A stretch of DNA of 63,798 bases from Nitrosospira sp. (GCA_026399575.1 JAPLQS010000026.1:1-63798); one strand, 5' to 3'; counted from the first letter of the stretch, positions 40,096-49,496 are shown. The notes: generated from the sequence alone by a model not told the origin. Program-made: numbers and translations.

Positions 40096-42570
40096 ATGAA
40101 GGCCCTTTTCTTTCTGCGTCATTACAACGATGTAGATCACATTACCCCGGTCATCTCCAAATGGGTCGATTCCGGCCATAGCTGCGATGTCGTCCTGATC
40201 GGTTTCGAGTATTTCCGCAACGATTTCCGCATCGAATTTCTGAAGAAACTGCCGGGCGTGCGCGTGGCGCATATTCAGGAGTTGCTGCCACTGTCCGAGT
40301 TCATCAGGTGGCGGGGGCAGATGTTGCTGTTGATCCGCGGTTTGCGGCTGCCGCTGTTGGGTCCGATCGTCAATGCAGTAGCCCAGTTTTATGATGCCAA
40401 ACGGCGCGAGCCGATCTGGCGCCGCACCACCCAGCGCTTGCTGACACGTACATTCGAGGGGGCTGACGGGGGCGTGGTGGCGTTTGACTGGGTTGAAAGA
40501 AATTCGACCATCAGCGTGGAGTGGGTCGAAATCGTGGTATCGATGGCGCATGCTGCAGGCCTCGGCATCGTGTCGCTGCCGCATGGCGACAGCCCGCATG
40601 CCAGTCAACTGATACGGCGCAACGAGCTGAAGCTCGGACCCGATGCACTGTTTTCCGCCGGACGCATGTTTGACAAGCTGGTGGTGCCAAATGAATTATG
40701 CGCCGGACGCTTCCGTCCGTTCATGGACAACCAGAAAATCGCCGTACTGGGTTCGCCGCGCTATTGCGATGAATGGCTGACCAAGCTCGCTACGTTGTTG
40801 CCGCCTTCGCCGCTGCCTCGCTCCGACAGTCGGCTCAAAGTGCTGATGTTTCTGAGAAAGAGCAATTTCACGACATTCTGGGAGGAAGTCGGTTATGTGG
40901 TGCAGTTGATCGCCTCTTTCCCTGGCGTGGAACTGATGATCAAACCACATACACGCGGTGGCTGGCAGCAGACCTTGACCAGGGATTCCTCATTGCGGCG
41001 CTTGCCGAACGTGAGCGTGGCGGGCGGCGGCATTCATTCCGCTCATTTATTGGACTGGGCGGATGTCATTGTCGATCTTGCCACCTCGGTTTCGTTTGAG
41101 GCGGTCAAGGAGGGCAAGCCGGTACTGGCGGCCGATTACCTGATTGCGGGGCGTTCCACGGTGGCGCATTACATGCCCGAGACAGAACTGCGCTGCCGGG
41201 ATGACGTGTACGAAAAGATTGACGGGCTTCTGCGCAACGGTTGCGGCTCCTTCTATGTCGAGGAACACCGGCAACGTTTCATCGACGAAATGCTCCATGT
41301 CGGCGGGCCGGACGTATTGCCGCGTTTTGTGGCTTTGCTGGAGTCGCAGGTACGGGCAAAACCCGTAGCGGATCGGATCCAGCAGGACGATCATGTTCCA
41401 GTCGAAAAATCAGCGCAAGACGCGCAGCAGGCAACGGCGCTTGCGGAAATTCAGGACTCCAGGCCAGTTCATTTGCCAACTGAGTTGCCAATCGAGTCAC
41501 TAGCTGAGTCATCTGCCAAGTTACCAGCCGAAATAAACGAATCGGCAATACCGTCCGTCGATGTGGTGATCCCGGTCTACAACGCGCCTGAGTTAACGCG
41601 GCGCTGCATTGACTCCGTTGTTGCCCGCCTCGGCCATTCCATCAGATATATTTATGTCCAGGACGATGCTTCCGACGCCGAGACGCGCGAGATGCTCGAT
41701 CAGTTGCCGTATGAATGCGTGCGTATCCATCACGCACCGAAGAACCAGGGTTTCGGTCTGTCGGTGAACGAGGCAGTCGGCCGCTCCGACGCGTCCTACG
41801 TGCTGGTGCTCAATTCCGATACCGAAGCGAGCGATGACTTTCTGCCGCCGTTGTGTGCCGCGATGGCAGCCGATCCGAAGCTGGCGGTCATCATCCCCTC
41901 CGGCAACTACTACGCCACTTATGACCTCAACCAGTATCCGCGGCAGCCGGGCGGCTATATCCTGACCCACCGCTTGCGCGGCCACGCGTTTCTGATCCGG
42001 CGCGATGTGTTCCAGGAAATCGGCGGCTTCGATCCGGTGTTCGGCCGCGGCTATTACGAAGATATCGACCTGGGCCGTCGGCTCGACCTGCTTGGCTGGC
42101 GCATCGGCGTGCATCCCACCGCGAGCATCTATCACAAGGGTGGCGGCTCGTTTGGCCGCAGCCTGTCTTATCTGGAACTGGTGCGGCACAACCGCAACCT
42201 TTATTTCTCACGCTATCCCAATGCGCGACGCAATATCCTGCTTTTCTCAGGCCACCGCCCGCTGGAAAATCTCCCGCCGGATCTTCTTGACGCGATCGAG
42301 ATCGTGTTTCGCGAAGGGGGGTGTGTCCATTGGCTTACGCGCAAACCGGTTCCCCAGCTTTTCTGTCTGCATATGCCCAACCGATCCATGAGCCTGGGCG
42401 TGGTGATCAGGCTTTCGCTGCACGGCTGGCTGCGGCCCGACAAGCGCGTCTCAGAAATATGGCTGCTGCCCGATGTTTCGGGTCCGCTGCGCGCTTCGCT
42501 CATGTTCTGGGGTCGAACGAACGGCATCAAGGTGCTCGCGTGGGACGACAAGGCTGCGGCAGCAGCGTAG
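40096..42570 (+). CDS. Two-domain glycosyltransferase (GT-B-like plus GT2)
   Basis: 824 residues. The first half (about 1-420) is a Kdo-transferase/CDP-glycerophosphotransferase-like GT-B region, with LPHGDSPHASQ, ELMIKPHTRGGW and a late DVIVDLATSVSFEAVKEGKPVLA. A low-complexity linker rich in P, E, L and S (about 440-490) joins it to a GT2 domain starting PSVDVVIPVYNAPELTRRCI, with VLNSDTEASDDF (DxD) and FGRGYYEDIDLGRRL (ED motif). The fusion implies one protein adding two sugars. It is the first gene of a three-gene + strand glycan block. Confidence 0.85.
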   Translation: MKALFFLRHYNDVDHITPVISKWVDSGHSCDVVLIGFEYFRNDFRIEFLKKLPGVRVAHIQELLPLSEFIRWRGQMLLLIRGLRLPLLGPIVNAVAQFYDAKRREPIWRRTTQRLLTRTFEGADGGVVAFDWVERNSTISVEWVEIVVSMAHAAGLGIVSLPHGDSPHASQLIRRNELKLGPDALFSAGRMFDKLVVPNELCAGRFRPFMDNQKIAVLGSPRYCDEWLTKLATLLPPSPLPRSDSRLKVLMFLRKSNFTTFWEEVGYVVQLIASFPGVELMIKPHTRGGWQQTLTRDSSLRRLPNVSVAGGGIHSAHLLDWADVIVDLATSVSFEAVKEGKPVLAADYLIAGRSTVAHYMPETELRCRDDVYEKIDGLLRNGCGSFYVEEHRQRFIDEMLHVGGPDVLPRFVALLESQVRAKPVADRIQQDDHVPVEKSAQDAQQATALAEIQDSRPVHLPTELPIESLAESSAKLPAEINESAIPSVDVVIPVYNAPELTRRCIDSVVARLGHSIRYIYVQDDASDAETREMLDQLPYECVRIHHAPKNQGFGLSVNEAVGRSDASYVLVLNSDTEASDDFLPPLCAAMAADPKLAVIIPSGNYYATYDLNQYPRQPGGYILTHRLRGHAFLIRRDVFQEIGGFDPVFGRGYYEDIDLGRRLDLLGWRIGVHPTASIYHKGGGSFGRSLSYLELVRHNRNLYFSRYPNARRNILLFSGHRPLENLPPDLLDAIEIVFREGGCVHWLTRKPVPQLFCLHMPNRSMSLGVVIRLSLHGWLRPDKRVSEIWLLPDVSGPLRASLMFWGRTNGIKVLAWDDKAAAAA

Positions 42571-42598
42571 GCTAGCGGAGTGACTGGAGCATGGCATC

Positions 42599-43549
42599 TT
42601 GTCTGTGAAGTGGGCGATCAAGACGGTAATCAGGGATCTGCAATACCTGTGTAATTTATCGCTCTATGCGCTCACACAACAGAAGGTAAGCGCAAAACCC
42701 CAAGTCAGATATTCCAAAGAAGGAGCGCTAGCGCCGAATCACGCCAAGCCAATATGCCTCTTCTGCAGCTATGATAACGAGAGCATAGTCAGGCAGAACG
42801 TGTACTATTATCTCAAGCAACTTGCGCTGGCAGGATTCGATGTTGTATTCATCAGCTCGAGCGATACGATTTCGGATGCGGATCTGCAGAAACTGGCGGG
42901 GTACTGCACCAGGATAATCAGCCGGGAGAACAAGGGTTACGATTTCTATGGCTGGAAAACAGGGCTGGAGCAATATCCCCAATACCATGCACACCCTGGA
43001 CTCTTGCTGGCCAATGACAGTGTGCTCGGGCCGCTGTTCAACTTCAGCGACATCATCGCGAGGCTGGAGAATTGCGATGCCGATATCGTCGGCATGACGG
43101 ACAACTTCCGCTTTTATCCTCATCTGCAATCCTATTTTCTCTATTGCAAGAAACCCGTGATCTTGTCTGAAGAATTCATTGGCTTCTTTGATCAGATCAA
43201 AGTAGTAGGATTCAAGATCGCAATAGTCCGGAAATATGAAGCCGGTTTTTCCCGCTTGCTCGGTCAGCGCTTTCGCCTGGCGGCACTCTATAGTCTGGAG
43301 CGTGTGCTTGACCAGATTCAGTATCTGGAGCGGCCGAAGGAGTGGATCGATCCGACTTTCCGTCTGTGGGAGCCACTTATCACCGAATTCAAGTTTCCGT
43401 TTCTGAAGAAAAGTATCCTGACAAGACGAGAGGTGAGCATGCAAGAAGTTGCGGCAGTACTTGCCGGAAGCAGTTCCACCTTTGATGTTGGCATGTTGGC
43501 CGACTGGGTTGCAGAGATCGCTCCGGAGTCCCGGGTTGGATCGAGATGA
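42599..43549 (+). CDS. Rhamnan synthesis F-like (RgpF) glycan protein
   Basis: 316 residues from TTG 42599 or GTG 42605. Shows KPICLFCSYDNESIVRQNVYYYLKQL, SRENKGYDFYGWKTGL, LLLANDSVLGPLF and ADIVGMTDNF, features of rhamnan synthesis protein F, a group of glycan-modifying or transferring proteins. The usual FPFLK-type tail is present, but from residue 274 it carries a module (LTRREVSMQEVAAVL..TFDVGMLADWVAE) that recurs in the next protein. Consistent with polymer containing rhamnose, whose dTDP precursor genes lie at 58.7-62.8 kb. Confidence 0.8.
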   Translation: MSVKWAIKTVIRDLQYLCNLSLYALTQQKVSAKPQVRYSKEGALAPNHAKPICLFCSYDNESIVRQNVYYYLKQLALAGFDVVFISSSDTISDADLQKLAGYCTRIISRENKGYDFYGWKTGLEQYPQYHAHPGLLLANDSVLGPLFNFSDIIARLENCDADIVGMTDNFRFYPHLQSYFLYCKKPVILSEEFIGFFDQIKVVGFKIAIVRKYEAGFSRLLGQRFRLAALYSLERVLDQIQYLERPKEWIDPTFRLWEPLITEFKFPFLKKSILTRREVSMQEVAAVLAGSSSTFDVGMLADWVAEIAPESRVGSR

Positions 43550-43603
43550 GAGGCTGCTGATGATCTGTGAACCCAGCACTGCAATCACACGGCGGCACCT
43601 CAA

Positions 43604-45781
43604 ATGAGTGCACGGCTATCCTTGTCTATTGCATTGGCCACATATAACGGCGAGCGTTTTGTCGGCGAGCAACTGGACAGCATCGCACGCCAGACTCGCC
43701 TGCCAGACGAGCTGGTGATCTTTGATGATGCTTCGACCGATGCCACAGTATCTGTGGTACAGGATTTCGCCCGGCGTGCGCCCTTTCCGGTGCGACTGCA
43801 GGTAAATCCTGAACGCCTCGGCTCGACTCGTAATTTCGGGGCAGCGATCTATGCCTGCGGCGGCGAGATCATCTTCCTATGTGATCAGGATGACATCTGG
43901 TACCCGGATAAGATTGCTCGTATCGAAGAGCAGTTCGTACGCAATCCGGAGACTGGTGCCGTTTTCACCGATGCTGATGTGGTCGATCGAGATCTCAATC
44001 CCCTCAGGTTGCGGTTGTGGGAGGAAATCAGGTTCAGTTCGCGGGAGCAGGCACAGATTGTAGCTAGCGATGCAACCACGGTATTGCTCAAGCACCCTGT
44101 GGTAACCGGCGCGACCATGGCTTTTCGTTCCGCCTATCGTGACCTTGTGCTGCCGATACCGGATGTATGGGTACACGATGCCTGGATATCGCTATTGATT
44201 GGCGCTGTCTCGCAACTGACCGCGTTGCCGGCACCACTGATAGCCTATCGTCAACACAGCGCCAATCAGATTGGTGCACTGCGGCGCAAGAAGAACCACA
44301 ACAAAAGCCTTGCCGAAATCCATGGAAAGAAGCTCCTCTTCTATGGATTGGCGCGAACACGTCTGCTGGAACTCGCCGATCGCTTTCCGGACACTGGGCA
44401 ACAGATTTGCCGTCTTGACGAGAAACTCACCTTCCTGCGCGCGCGAGTTGCCCTACCCACTGCTCGCTGGCGTCGCTTGCCCCACGCCCTGCGCGAACTC
44501 GCCGCGCAGCATTATCATTACTATGCCATGGGGCTGGAGAGTTTCGGCAGCGACCTGCTGCATGCGGAAGAGGCATCCCCGAATACAAACACCCTGACGA
44601 AGCGGGAGGTCGGCATACAGGAGACTCCGGCAGTGCTTGTCGAGATCGATCCCACTTTTGATGCTGGCAAGTTGGCTGAGCGGATTGCAGAACCAGTCGT
44701 AGAAAATCCGGATGCGCATAAAGACACCAGAGACCGTGCCTTGATAAATCCGAAACTATCTATTTGTATTGGAACCTACAATAGAGCGAAATTCATCGGC
44801 GAGACCCTGGACTCCATGCTGGTGCAGTTGGAACCCGGCGTTGAAATTGTCATCGTGGATAATGCCTCATCCGATAACACCACCGAGGTGATGGCGCAGT
44901 ATTCGTCACGCCACCCCGAAATTCGTTATTTCCGTAAGCCGGAAAATACAGGCTTTGACCGCAACTATGACGAGGCTGTCAGGTATGCAAGGGGCGAGTA
45001 TTGCTGGCTGATGTCTGACGATGACTTGCTATGCCCTGGTGCTATTGCCAGAGTGCTGTCTGTTCTTGGTGGCGAAGACGACCTGATTGTTGTCAACTCG
45101 GAAGTCAGGAATGCGGACTTATCTGTTGTACTCGAGAATCAGCTGATGAAGCTTGATATTGATAAGGTGTATCGCGAGGCTGATCACGAGAATTTCTTTG
45201 CCAGAACCGCCAAGCACCTTTCATTTGTCGGTTGTTTGGTTATTCGACGCACTTACTGGCTCTCCAAAAGCGCCCCTGCTTATTATGGAACGGGTTTCAT
45301 TCACGTTGGTGTAATCTTTCAGAGTCCACCTGTTGTGAATGTCAGGGTAATGGCTGAGCCTTCAGTCATTATTCGTCTTGGTAATGCAACGTGGAGTTCT
45401 GTCCGTTTTGAAATCTGGATGCTGTGGTGGCCGAAGCTGATCTGGTCATTCCCGGATTTCTCGGATACGGCCAAACGAAAGGTTTGCCCACGCGAACCGT
45501 GGCGGCGTTGGGACATACTGTTAAAACACAGGGCGCTGGGGGTCTATACAAAAGCCGAGTTCAACAAAGTCTGGCCGACTGGTAGTGGCGGGGTTGCACG
45601 TACGGCTGCCTATCTTCTGAGCATCTTCCCTGAATCATCGGCCAACTTCCTGGCGATGCTCTATCTCTCTTTGTTAGGCAAGAATAAAGCAAGAGTATTG
45701 CATGACTTGTTGCACAGTCCCCATGCAGGCGTATTGAGCCGTTCCTTGGCGCGGATTATGGGTAACAAAATCAGCTCGTGA
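43604..45781 (+). CDS. Double GT2-family glycosyltransferase
   Basis: 725 residues with two GT-A domains. Domain 1 (about 5-250): LSIALATYNGERFVGEQLDSI, LVIFDDASTDATV, FLCDQDDIWYPDK. Domain 2 (about 385-640): LSICIGTYNRAKFIGETLDSM, IVDNASSDNTTEV, GEYCWLMSDDDLL. Between them, from residue 331, lies a 34-residue segment also found at the C-terminus of the preceding RgpF-like protein (18 identities by eye). This suggests gene fusion or segment duplication. Both catalytic DxD-type motifs appear intact, so it may add two residues to the glycan. Confidence 0.85.
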   Translation: MSARLSLSIALATYNGERFVGEQLDSIARQTRLPDELVIFDDASTDATVSVVQDFARRAPFPVRLQVNPERLGSTRNFGAAIYACGGEIIFLCDQDDIWYPDKIARIEEQFVRNPETGAVFTDADVVDRDLNPLRLRLWEEIRFSSREQAQIVASDATTVLLKHPVVTGATMAFRSAYRDLVLPIPDVWVHDAWISLLIGAVSQLTALPAPLIAYRQHSANQIGALRRKKNHNKSLAEIHGKKLLFYGLARTRLLELADRFPDTGQQICRLDEKLTFLRARVALPTARWRRLPHALRELAAQHYHYYAMGLESFGSDLLHAEEASPNTNTLTKREVGIQETPAVLVEIDPTFDAGKLAERIAEPVVENPDAHKDTRDRALINPKLSICIGTYNRAKFIGETLDSMLVQLEPGVEIVIVDNASSDNTTEVMAQYSSRHPEIRYFRKPENTGFDRNYDEAVRYARGEYCWLMSDDDLLCPGAIARVLSVLGGEDDLIVVNSEVRNADLSVVLENQLMKLDIDKVYREADHENFFARTAKHLSFVGCLVIRRTYWLSKSAPAYYGTGFIHVGVIFQSPPVVNVRVMAEPSVIIRLGNATWSSVRFEIWMLWWPKLIWSFPDFSDTAKRKVCPREPWRRWDILLKHRALGVYTKAEFNKVWPTGSGGVARTAAYLLSIFPESSANFLAMLYLSLLGKNKARVLHDLLHSPHAGVLSRSLARIMGNKISS

Positions 45782-45849
45782 TTTTTCTGGTCATCGAGGT
45801 TTCTCATGCCACAACGCTAGGCTTCTGCAATTCCTGATTGGCACCAGTC
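45663..45849. repeat. Imperfect direct repeat, copy 1 (glycosyltransferase 3' end)
   Basis: Segments 45663-45684 (CTCTCTTTGTTAGGCAAGAA) and 45773-45849 correspond, in the same order and orientation, to 46892-46912 and 46918-46992. About 88 bases between the two blocks are absent from the second copy. The repeats bracket the AT-rich methyltransferase gene. Confidence 0.7.
45804..45849 (-). pseudogene. Fragment of a second DHQ-synthase-like 3' end
   Basis: On the - strand these bases read TGANQELQKPSVVA-stop, which matches TSTNQELQKLIGVA-stop at the end of the DHQ-synthase-like gene at 46949. Nothing further upstream in this copy is homologous. It is the remnant left by duplication of the junction between two convergent genes. 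Confidence 0.6.
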
Positions 45850-45893
45850 CAGCAGCAGACGGTGTGCAAGTATGGCCCTTACTGATGAATGAG

Positions 45894-46863
45894 TTATATT
45901 TTCATGAATAATCCAGAAATTATGTTTAATTCCATCCATTCGATATCAATTTTATTTTTTTCAACAACTAGCTCTTTGAGATCCAGGGAATTAGCAAGAG
46001 CCTTAATTGATTGTGTGCTGTAAAGATTCAGATGCTCATGAATTTTATGGCTTACGTTGGGGTTCGCTTTTACGAAACGCTGAATATCCTCCTCGGTTCT
46101 GTCTTGTGGCACTTCAAGGTAAAGATAGCCGCCTATCTTTAGATAAGATAGGACATTTCTTAAAAAATCGCGTGGGGAAGGAAGATGTTCAAGAACGTGA
46201 CAAATCTGGATAAAATCGAATTTTTCATCAGCAGCGGGCTGTTTTATCCGAATAAAGGTGTTATCGGCAAGTAACTCATTGGATACATCGAGAATAAAAA
46301 CTTTTTTATTGCGAAGTTCTTTGGGAATGAATTTGCCTTCCCCCCCCCCAATCTAAGACTGTTTCAATCGATTGCAATTCAACATATTTACTTATCAAAT
46401 TGCTCATGTTATTCAGCCTGTTATTAATTTCAATTCCGCTTTTGCCAACTAGGCTTTGTATGTTTTTATATTGTGGCTCAAAGAATTCTCTTTCTGAGTC
46501 ATATGAATCTGACCTGTAATCCTCATATAGACCGAATAGTTGAGAATCGTCATAATTATAATTAGGGCAAACAAATCCACAATCTGTGCATACACTGATA
46601 TTTGTTTTGGCTGCTGAGCGGAATTTATTTAACTGCTTTCCAATTGTGGTATTACTTAATACTTGGAAAACAGAATTGAGTGTTTTTTTAATGAGCGTAT
46701 CGGGAAGTTTGTCTAATTTTTGATTTATCTGTTCACCCAATGACATTAACTGGATACTGTGGACTCTCTTCAGGAAAAAGGGAGCTATGGTACCTTGGTT
46801 TAAAATTAAGGTATTGTGAGAGCCACAGTTACGGCACTCCAACGCATTCTGGGTAACTTCCAT
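45894..46863 (-). pseudogene. Class I SAM methyltransferase with zinc-ribbon start, frameshifted at a G10 tract
   Basis: Two frames read as one methyltransferase of about 320 residues. The first (from ATG 46863 or GTG 46866) has CRNCGSH and CTDCGFVCP pairs of a zinc-ribbon and runs to VLDWGGG, the SAM motif I. The frame then breaks within ten Gs (46340-46349). In the second frame it continues EGKFIPKELRNK, FDFIQICHVLEHLPSPRDFLRNV, LKIGGYLYLEVP to the stop at 45894. A tract of 12 (or 9) Gs would restore the frame; 12 gives DWGGGGEG-like glycine spacing. The gene is clearly more AT-rich than its neighbours, suggesting recent acquisition. It may be a phase-variable glycan methyltransferase or a homopolymer sequencing error. 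Confidence 0.85.
46340..46349. repeat. Homopolymer tract of ten C (G on coding strand)
   Basis: Ten consecutive Cs within the methyltransferase reading frame at its SAM-binding motif. Length change by slippage would switch the downstream frame on or off. Confidence 0.95.
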
Positions 46864-46891
46864 CACAAGGTGAGCTCCTATCGTAAGTTTC

Positions 46892-46992
46892 TTCTCTCTT
46901 TGTTGGGCAAGAAAGTCGGCTCGTAATCTTCCCAGTCAATGAACCTACTCACGCCACACCAATAAGTTTCTGCAATTCCTGATTGGTGCTAG
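46892..46992. repeat. Imperfect direct repeat, copy 2 (DHQ-synthase-like 3' end)
   Basis: 46892-46912 matches 45663-45684 with about one mismatch, and 46918-46992 matches 45773-45849 at roughly three-quarters identity by eye, rising to near identity over TCTGCAATTCCTGATTGG. Confidence 0.7.
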
Positions 46993-48028
46993 TCAATTCG
47001 TCATAGGACAGATCATCAGTTCTGATCAGTTTGAAACCATCAATCAACATGATAAGCACCAAGCCATCACCAGTTCGTTTTTTATCCATTTTCATTGCCG
47101 CAAACAGCGCATCAGTATCGAGTTGATGCCTGTTTGGTTTTGCTGTTAGTGCCGGCTGCAACGCATACTGGTATAGTTGTTCGAAAAGCGCAGAACTCAT
47201 CAAGCCACGATTCTTGGCGACAATATTAGCGAACAGCATGCCAATAACTACCGCCTGCCCATGGGGAATGTTAAAGCCTGAAGTGGATTCGACCGCGTGG
47301 CCAAAACAGTGTCCGGAATTGAGCAAGTTGCGCTTTCCGGTGTCGAACTCATCATCCTGCATGTAGCTGAGTTTGACCATTAGCGATTTTTCGATAGCGG
47401 ACAGCAATGCGGCAGAATCTTTACGACCAACCAGTGCCGGGAGACTTGACATTAGTTCATGAGCCAACTGCTCGCCACCCATCAGGTGCAGCTTGATGAT
47501 TTCTCCCAACCCGCTGAAATAATCTTCATTCTTTAATGTCTTGGTGAATCTGGGACAGAGGAAAATCTGATTCGGTGGAAAGAATGTTCCCACGAGATTC
47601 TTGTAGTTCTTATAGTTGAGGGAGGTTTTGCTGCCAATACAGCTATCAGCTTGCGCCAGCAAAGTTGTTGGTACAAAAATCCAGTTAATACCGCGGTACA
47701 GAGTTGAAGCGGCAAAGCCGGTAATATCCTGCACGATCCCGCCACCGATTGAAATCATTGTCATGTTGCGCTTGGCTGAGCGAGACATCAGCACCTCATA
47801 AATCTCCATGACCGTATAGAGATTCTTGCGATCTTCCTCAATCGGCAACACCATCACCAATTGGGGATCGAGACGAGAAAACAGGGAGTCGCGGTAGAGG
47901 CCCCACACGTTGCTGTCAATTATGTAGAACCGATTTGGAATCTCTTCGAATGCTTCAAGAAAATCAAATGTATCAGAGAACTGCACTTCGTAATCGCGAA
48001 TCGCGGAATGCACTTTGATTATCTGCAT
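46949..48028 (-). CDS. 3-Dehydroquinate synthase-like sugar cyclase/dehydrogenase family protein
   Basis: 359 residues. The fold and metal sites of DHQ synthase are visible: SIGGGIVQDITGFAASTLYRGI (NAD-binding GGG..D..GF), FVPTTLLAQADSCIGSKT, GLGEIIKLHL (metal Glu), NSGHCFGHAVES and IPHGQAVVIGM (metal histidines), and MKMDKKR. The housekeeping aroB is usually paired with aroK, so this copy in a glycan locus is probably a specialised sugar-phosphate enzyme. ATG 48028 overlaps the SDR stop by ten bases. The substrate is unknown. Confidence 0.82.
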   Translation of the reverse strand: MQIIKVHSAIRDYEVQFSDTFDFLEAFEEIPNRFYIIDSNVWGLYRDSLFSRLDPQLVMVLPIEEDRKNLYTVMEIYEVLMSRSAKRNMTMISIGGGIVQDITGFAASTLYRGINWIFVPTTLLAQADSCIGSKTSLNYKNYKNLVGTFFPPNQIFLCPRFTKTLKNEDYFSGLGEIIKLHLMGGEQLAHELMSSLPALVGRKDSAALLSAIEKSLMVKLSYMQDDEFDTGKRNLLNSGHCFGHAVESTSGFNIPHGQAVVIGMLFANIVAKNRGLMSSALFEQLYQYALQPALTAKPNRHQLDTDALFAAMKMDKKRTGDGLVLIMLIDGFKLIRTDDLSYDELTSTNQELQKLIGVA

Positions 48029-48687
48029 ACATAGCCCCCATCAACCACCAATACCTGCCCGGTCATATAGGAATTCTTTTCAGAACACAGAAAGACCGCC
48101 ATCTCGGCTATCTCCGCCGGTTCAGCCAAGCGATGTAACGGTATGCTATTGCTGATTAACTGGATCTGCTCCGGGGAATTGTTCTGACTTGTCAGTTCGG
48201 TATTAACATAACCTGGAGCTATCGCATTAACTAATATGCCGTGTTCCCCCAACTCTATTGCCAGCGTGCGTGTAACTCCGTTCATAGCCGACTTGCTTGC
48301 CGCATAAGCCAGTCGTCGCTCCTTGGCGACTACACTCCAGATCGAGCTGATGTTAACAACTCTACCATAGCGATTCGCCTTCATTTTTTTCGCTACCAGT
48401 TGGGTCAGTATGAGAGGGGCTACTAAATTAACTTGTAGGGTTTGTCCCAATACTTCTTGATCAAGCTCCTCCAGCCCCGCCAAAAAATTGATACCAGCAT
48501 TATTTACCAGAATATCAATTGAATCCTCCACGGAGGAGATATAGCGTTCGATTGAGGAGTTGTCCGACAAATCCAATTCAGAACGAGAAGGCGTCAGAAC
48601 TCTGGCCCCTGCTTTCTTAAAAAGTTCAGCAGTCGCCGCGCCGATTCCCCTGGATGCACCGGTTATTAGTGCGACACGTCCTTTCAT
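48019..48687 (-). CDS. Short-chain dehydrogenase/reductase (FabG-like)
   Basis: 222 residues of the classical SDR type: ALITGASRGIGAATAELF, LVNNAGINF, VNISSIWS (catalytic Ser), YAASKSAMNG (Y-x-x-x-K), APGYVNTEL and the C-terminal GQVLVVDGGY. It reduces a ketone with NAD(P)H. Overlaps both neighbours (ATGA with the aldolase, ten bases with the DHQ-synthase-like gene), so it is part of one transcription unit dealing with a sugar or keto-acid intermediate. Confidence 0.9.
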   Translation of the reverse strand: MKGRVALITGASRGIGAATAELFKKAGARVLTPSRSELDLSDNSSIERYISSVEDSIDILVNNAGINFLAGLEELDQEVLGQTLQVNLVAPLILTQLVAKKMKANRYGRVVNISSIWSVVAKERRLAYAASKSAMNGVTRTLAIELGEHGILVNAIAPGYVNTELTSQNNSPEQIQLISNSIPLHRLAEPAEIAEMAVFLCSEKNSYMTGQVLVVDGGYVCR

Positions 48688-49496
48688 CTAATAATTCCAT
48701 ATTCTGCCATGGCATTTTTGTAACGTGCTTCCAGCATTTCAATTCTGTGCGCGTCCTCCTCGAAGATCAGCCCATAGAAATCTCGTTTGTTCTTCAGCCA
48801 TAGCAATTCGAAATATACCGCTTTGAGAATGCCCGCTTCGGAACCTTCATTGAGTGCCTGCGGGCATTCAAAAATCACCTTGCGCGTCTCGTAGTAGTTA
48901 ATTGAGTCCTTAGGCAATCTTCTTAGGAATGGCAATGTGTCTGCAGATACTCCCCCACCTACGGCGGTCACCAGACCCTTGGCATGGGTTTTGGTTACGA
49001 CATCCTTTGTGATCTCGAACACTCTATCGCCATTTATATCGTCGCGACTTAGTCCTGCAGAACCGCTCATATCCACGCGTCCTATCACGATGCCATCCAA
49101 TTCTTCAATCTCAGGCAGGGCCAGCATCGCATCAAGATTTTTGCACGTGGTAACCGTCTCGACATTAATTACAAACTTGACCTGATCTCTCTCATCATCT
49201 GGAAACGCAAGCTTAATTGCAGCAAGGAACTTTTTAAGCGCATAAGGCGTTTCCACCATGGGAGCCACTATCCTGCTAACTCCAAGTACGCGCGCTTCAT
49301 ACATATCGCGAATCGCCTCGCATCCTCCGATTTTGAGCGTAAGGCCAAGCCCGGCAGCGCTGATCACCTCTTTTAAGCGCATTGCCTCTTCAAGGCGCGT
49401 ACCCTCCGCTTCAAATTCCGCTTTCACACCGATGACATGGTGATTTTTCTTCAAGTCACTCAGAACCTCGACCATTTGTCGTTCAATTTTGTTCAT
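48684..49496 (-). CDS. HpcH/HpaI aldolase/citrate lyase-family protein
   Basis: 270 residues from ATG 49496 (GGGAGA 6 bases upstream; a TTG one codon earlier is less likely). It has VIGVKAEFEAEGTRLEEA, LTLKIGGCEAIRDMYEA, VSRIVAPMVETPYALKKF, FVINVETVTT and LDGIVIGRVDMSGSAGLSRD, the glutamate and aspartate metal ligands of the TIM-barrel family. It is distinct from the aldolase at 38209. Followed by an SDR and a DHQ-synthase-like enzyme in one overlapping set, so it may supply a keto-acid or cut one from a sugar. Confidence 0.82.
   Translation of the reverse strand: MNKIERQMVEVLSDLKKNHHVIGVKAEFEAEGTRLEEAMRLKEVISAAGLGLTLKIGGCEAIRDMYEARVLGVSRIVAPMVETPYALKKFLAAIKLAFPDDERDQVKFVINVETVTTCKNLDAMLALPEIEELDGIVIGRVDMSGSAGLSRDDINGDRVFEITKDVVTKTHAKGLVTAVGGGVSADTLPFLRRLPKDSINYYETRKVIFECPQALNEGSEAGILKAVYFELLWLKNKRDFYGLIFEEDAHRIEMLEARYKNAMAEYGIIR

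Noticed and set aside
40440-41548. Antisense frames opposite the first glycosyltransferase
   Set aside because: No motif, no binding site, and the + strand frame is continuous with conserved domains.
46949-48028. Housekeeping 3-dehydroquinate synthase (aroB)
   Set aside because: Motifs fit the superfamily, but the glycan-locus context and overlap with an SDR and an aldolase gene make a specialised role more likely; aroK is not adjacent.
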